The translations under genes and the position numbers were made by a program. Under the pieces are notes generated by a model. It was given only the letters and a program-made list of their open reading frames with translations, was not told the origin of the DNA and did no database searches. From Plasmodium relictum (taxonomy: Eukaryota > Apicomplexa > Aconoidasida > Haemosporida > Plasmodiidae), in NCBI RefSeq assembly GCF_900005765.1, contig NC_041691.1:1178001-1242000 (forward strand): a stretch of 64,000 nt of DNA, in the 5' to 3' direction. The number at the start of each line of letters is the position of its first letter. Position 1 is the first letter of the stretch. Positions 61,559 through 64,000 of the stretch are shown here, piece after piece.

Positions 61559-64000
61559 ATGTTGGAAAAAAAAGAAAGATCAATTAAAAAAAAAAAAATT
61601 TATAATAAGAATTATATTCACTTAAAAAAAAAAAAGAAAAAAGTTAAAGCAAAAAATGATTCGGAATTTTTAGATGAAAGAGATCATTTGCAAAAAGAAA
61701 TTGATGAGAAGTTAGAAAAGTTAGTAGAGGAAAATAAAAAGAAACGTTATGATGAAGAATGGAAAAATAATTTTAGGAACAATGATTGCAGTGAAAAAAA
61801 AGATAAAAATGAATATAATGAAAAAAAAAAAGAAAAAAAATACAAGAATAATTTAACAATAATTGACAAAAATGTCTTAACTTCTCAAGAATTTAAATCC
61901 TTACCAATAAGTAAAAGGACATTAAAAGCATTGAATGAAAAAAATTTTACGTATATGACTAATATACAGGCTGTATCCATTCCTATAGTTTTATTGAATA
62001 AACATATATATGCTCAAGCGCAAACAGGAACTGGGAAAACTTTATGCTTTTGTATCCCGCTAGTTGAAAAAATGTATAGAAACAGTATTGATTGCTATAA
62101 TAAAATTTTAGGTGGGCTAATAATAACTCCAACAAGAGAATTAGTATTTCAAATCTTCGAAGTTTTAAATATGTTAAATAAATATCATAAACTAAATATT
62201 TGTTGTGTTATTGGTGGAAAAAATGAAGAAAAAGAAAAATCAGTTTTTAGTTATGCAAATATTATTGTATGCACAACTGGAAGATTATTATATCATCTAG
62301 AAAATAATTATTTTTGCAATTTAGATTATTTAAGTACTTTTATAATTGATGAAATAGACAAATTAATAGATAAAAGTTTTTATGATAATTTGAAGAATAT
62401 CTTGTTATATAAACCAAAAGAAAACTGTCAAATATGCTTATTTTCAGCAACCATATGTAAATTCTTAAATGTTATATTACAAACATTTAATATAAAAGAT
62501 TATGAATATGTAAGTATTAATGATAATGATAAATATATAGAAAATAACAATGTTAAACAAATTTATATTGAATGCAACATATATGATAAAATTAATTACT
62601 TATATACATTTTTATTCTCTAAGAAAAATAAAAAAATTATTGTTTTCTTTTCCACTTGTAAACAAGTACGTTTTATGTATGAGGTTTTCAAGAAAATTAA
62701 AGTAGGTGTTATGAAATTTTTACAATTACATGGGAAATTAAAACAAACTTCCAGATTAAACACTTATCATTTTTTTTCTAAAAGAAAAAATTTTACGTGT
62801 TTATTTACTACTGATATTGCATGTAGAGGATTAGACTTTGCTTCAGTAGACTGGGTTATTCATTTTGATTTTCCTGAAAATGTTGAAACTTTTATTCATA
62901 GGTCAGGAAGAACAGGTAGATTTACTAACGTTGGTAATAGTCTTATTTTTTTAACTAGTGAAATTGATAATAAAAATATATTTTTAAACGTATTAAAAGA
63001 AAACAATATAGAAATTAAAGAAAAGTTTATTAAAAAACAAAAGTTATTTGATATAAGCAATAAAATACATTCCTTAAATGCAGCTTTTGTAGAAATAAAA
63101 TATTTAGCTAAAAAGGCATTAATCATATATTTGCGACATTTATACATTGTTATGAAATTTAAGGATATAAAAAAAATAGATTTAAATAAATTAGCATATT
63201 CCTATGGATTAATTGAATTCTCCAATTCAATGTTAGAAGAATTAGACTTAATTGAACAAAAGAAAGTAGAAATAAAAAAAAAAAAATCAAGATTAGAAAA
63301 ATTTTTAGAAATATTAAAAAGCAAAAAATTGAAAAAAAATAATAAACATAATGAGGAATTAAAAGATGATGAAAATAAATGCTATTTAAATGGTGAGAAT
63401 AATGATATTAATGATGATGATAATAGTAAATATAAAATGAAAAGTAAACGAAGTTCAGATATGCATACAGGAGATGATTTTAAAATGAATGAAGATTTGT
63501 CAAATATAAATATAAATGAATCAGATGATCTATTTACTCGAAAAAAAGTTGAAATTCAAGATAACATTCCTTTAATGTTTCCAAGTAAAAAGAGAAAAAA
63601 AAGGGTTAAAGTAGCTAAAACATTAAGTAATAGTGTTTTGTATGATGATAATGGCAATGAAATAATTGACGATAATGTTAAATTTAAAATTTTAGTAAAT
63701 GAATTAAATGAAAAAAAAATATTTGAGGAAGAAAATAAGGAAATGAATGATAATATTACTTGTAATGAAAAAGCTTATATTGAATCTTTAAAAGAAAAGG
63801 TTAAAAAATGTAACGAAAAAATAAAAATAAAAAAAATAAGGGAAAAAGAAAAACTTATACAAAACAAAAAGGATACATCTAGCTCAGTTGAATATTCAGA
63901 TCAAAACGTATATAATTTTAGTGATAACAATGAGCAATGTGGGGATTCAAGCAGTGATAGCCAATGGCACAAATATGAAGAAAATACAAATGATCATTTT
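61559..64000 (+). CDS. DEAD-box RNA helicase of the DDX10/Dbp4 type (3' truncated by window)
   Basis: The frame is open from ATG 61559 to the window edge (814 codons) without a stop. After a Lys/Glu-rich N-terminus come a Q motif (NFTYMTNIQAVSIP), motif I AQTGTGKT (about 152), Ia PTRELV, Ib TTGRLL, motif II as DEID (about 263), motif III SAT and motif VI HRSGRTGR (about 447). Downstream, YLRHLYIVMKFKDIKKIDLN and KLAYSYGL match the Dbp4/DDX10 extension (YVRSVYLMKDKEVFDVSKL...YALSLGL in animals). Dbp4 releases U14 and U3 snoRNAs and is needed for early 18S rRNA processing. A Lys/Arg/Glu-rich tail follows with KKRKKRVKVAKTL, a likely nucleolar signal. The true 3' end is not in view. Confidence 0.86.
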   Translation, partial: MLEKKERSIKKKKIYNKNYIHLKKKKKKVKAKNDSEFLDERDHLQKEIDEKLEKLVEENKKKRYDEEWKNNFRNNDCSEKKDKNEYNEKKKEKKYKNNLTIIDKNVLTSQEFKSLPISKRTLKALNEKNFTYMTNIQAVSIPIVLLNKHIYAQAQTGTGKTLCFCIPLVEKMYRNSIDCYNKILGGLIITPTRELVFQIFEVLNMLNKYHKLNICCVIGGKNEEKEKSVFSYANIIVCTTGRLLYHLENNYFCNLDYLSTFIIDEIDKLIDKSFYDNLKNILLYKPKENCQICLFSATICKFLNVILQTFNIKDYEYVSINDNDKYIENNNVKQIYIECNIYDKINYLYTFLFSKKNKKIIVFFSTCKQVRFMYEVFKKIKVGVMKFLQLHGKLKQTSRLNTYHFFSKRKNFTCLFTTDIACRGLDFASVDWVIHFDFPENVETFIHRSGRTGRFTNVGNSLIFLTSEIDNKNIFLNVLKENNIEIKEKFIKKQKLFDISNKIHSLNAAFVEIKYLAKKALIIYLRHLYIVMKFKDIKKIDLNKLAYSYGLIEFSNSMLEELDLIEQKKVEIKKKKSRLEKFLEILKSKKLKKNNKHNEELKDDENKCYLNGENNDINDDDNSKYKMKSKRSSDMHTGDDFKMNEDLSNININESDDLFTRKKVEIQDNIPLMFPSKKRKKRVKVAKTLSNSVLYDDNGNEIIDDNVKFKILVNELNEKKIFEEENKEMNDNITCNEKAYIESLKEKVKKCNEKIKIKKIREKEKLIQNKKDTSSSVEYSDQNVYNFSDNNEQCGDSSSDSQWHKYEENTNDHF

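Overview
The window is nuclear DNA of an apicomplexan, almost certainly a Plasmodium species. Base composition is extremely AT-rich, with long poly-A and poly-T runs outside genes. Exons are intron-split with GT-AG junctions and T-rich acceptors, and proteins carry long Asn/Lys low-complexity inserts. Several proteins are recognisably Plasmodium orthologues: glutathione reductase, glutathione S-transferase, CPSF30-YTH and UNC-45. From memory, the gene order (pantothenate kinase, GPHR, GlyRS, DNL zinc finger, UNC-45, SF3B4, CPSF30-YTH, GR, GST) resembles a stretch of P. falciparum chromosome 14. The proteins are clearly not those of P. falciparum itself. An avian-type species such as P. gallinaceum or P. 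relictum would fit the composition, but that is an inference.

Layout. 0-9.3 kb: 3' end of a pantothenate kinase (+), a GPHR-type multi-pass membrane protein (+), glycyl-tRNA synthetase (-), a DNL-type zinc finger (Zim17/Hep1) protein (-). 9.9-22 kb: UNC-45 myosin chaperone (+), a 4.2 kb gene-free stretch, then a large Asn-rich protein with a conserved C-terminus resembling OHA plus OST-HTH/LOTUS (+). 23.5-31 kb: spliceosomal SF3B4 (+, 3 exons), CPSF30 fused to a YTH domain (+), glutathione reductase (+, 3 exons). 31.7-38 kb: eIF3h (-), a 12-exon coiled-coil gene with an apparent one-base frame break (+), a 208-aa coiled-coil protein (+). 39-46.7 kb: PAT1 decapping activator with a 66-Asn run (+, 4 exons), glutathione S-transferase (-, 2 exons). 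48-64 kb: a secretory, thioredoxin-fold protein without CxxC (+, 3 exons), a DDX55/Spb4 helicase (-), an FHA-like protein (+), and the 5' part of a DDX10/Dbp4 helicase that runs off the window (+).

Functionally most genes serve RNA and protein synthesis: ribosome assembly (Spb4, Dbp4), splicing (SF3B4), 3' processing and m6A reading (CPSF30-YTH), translation (eIF3h, GlyRS), and mRNA storage or decay (PAT1, perhaps the LOTUS-like protein). GR, GST and the thioredoxin-like protein form a looser redox set. GR and GlyRS both have N-terminal extensions followed by an internal Met, matching dual cytosol/apicoplast targeting. I found no tRNA, rRNA, mobile element or CRISPR array. Multi-exon models were built by hand from splice motifs and reading phase and have no transcript support here.
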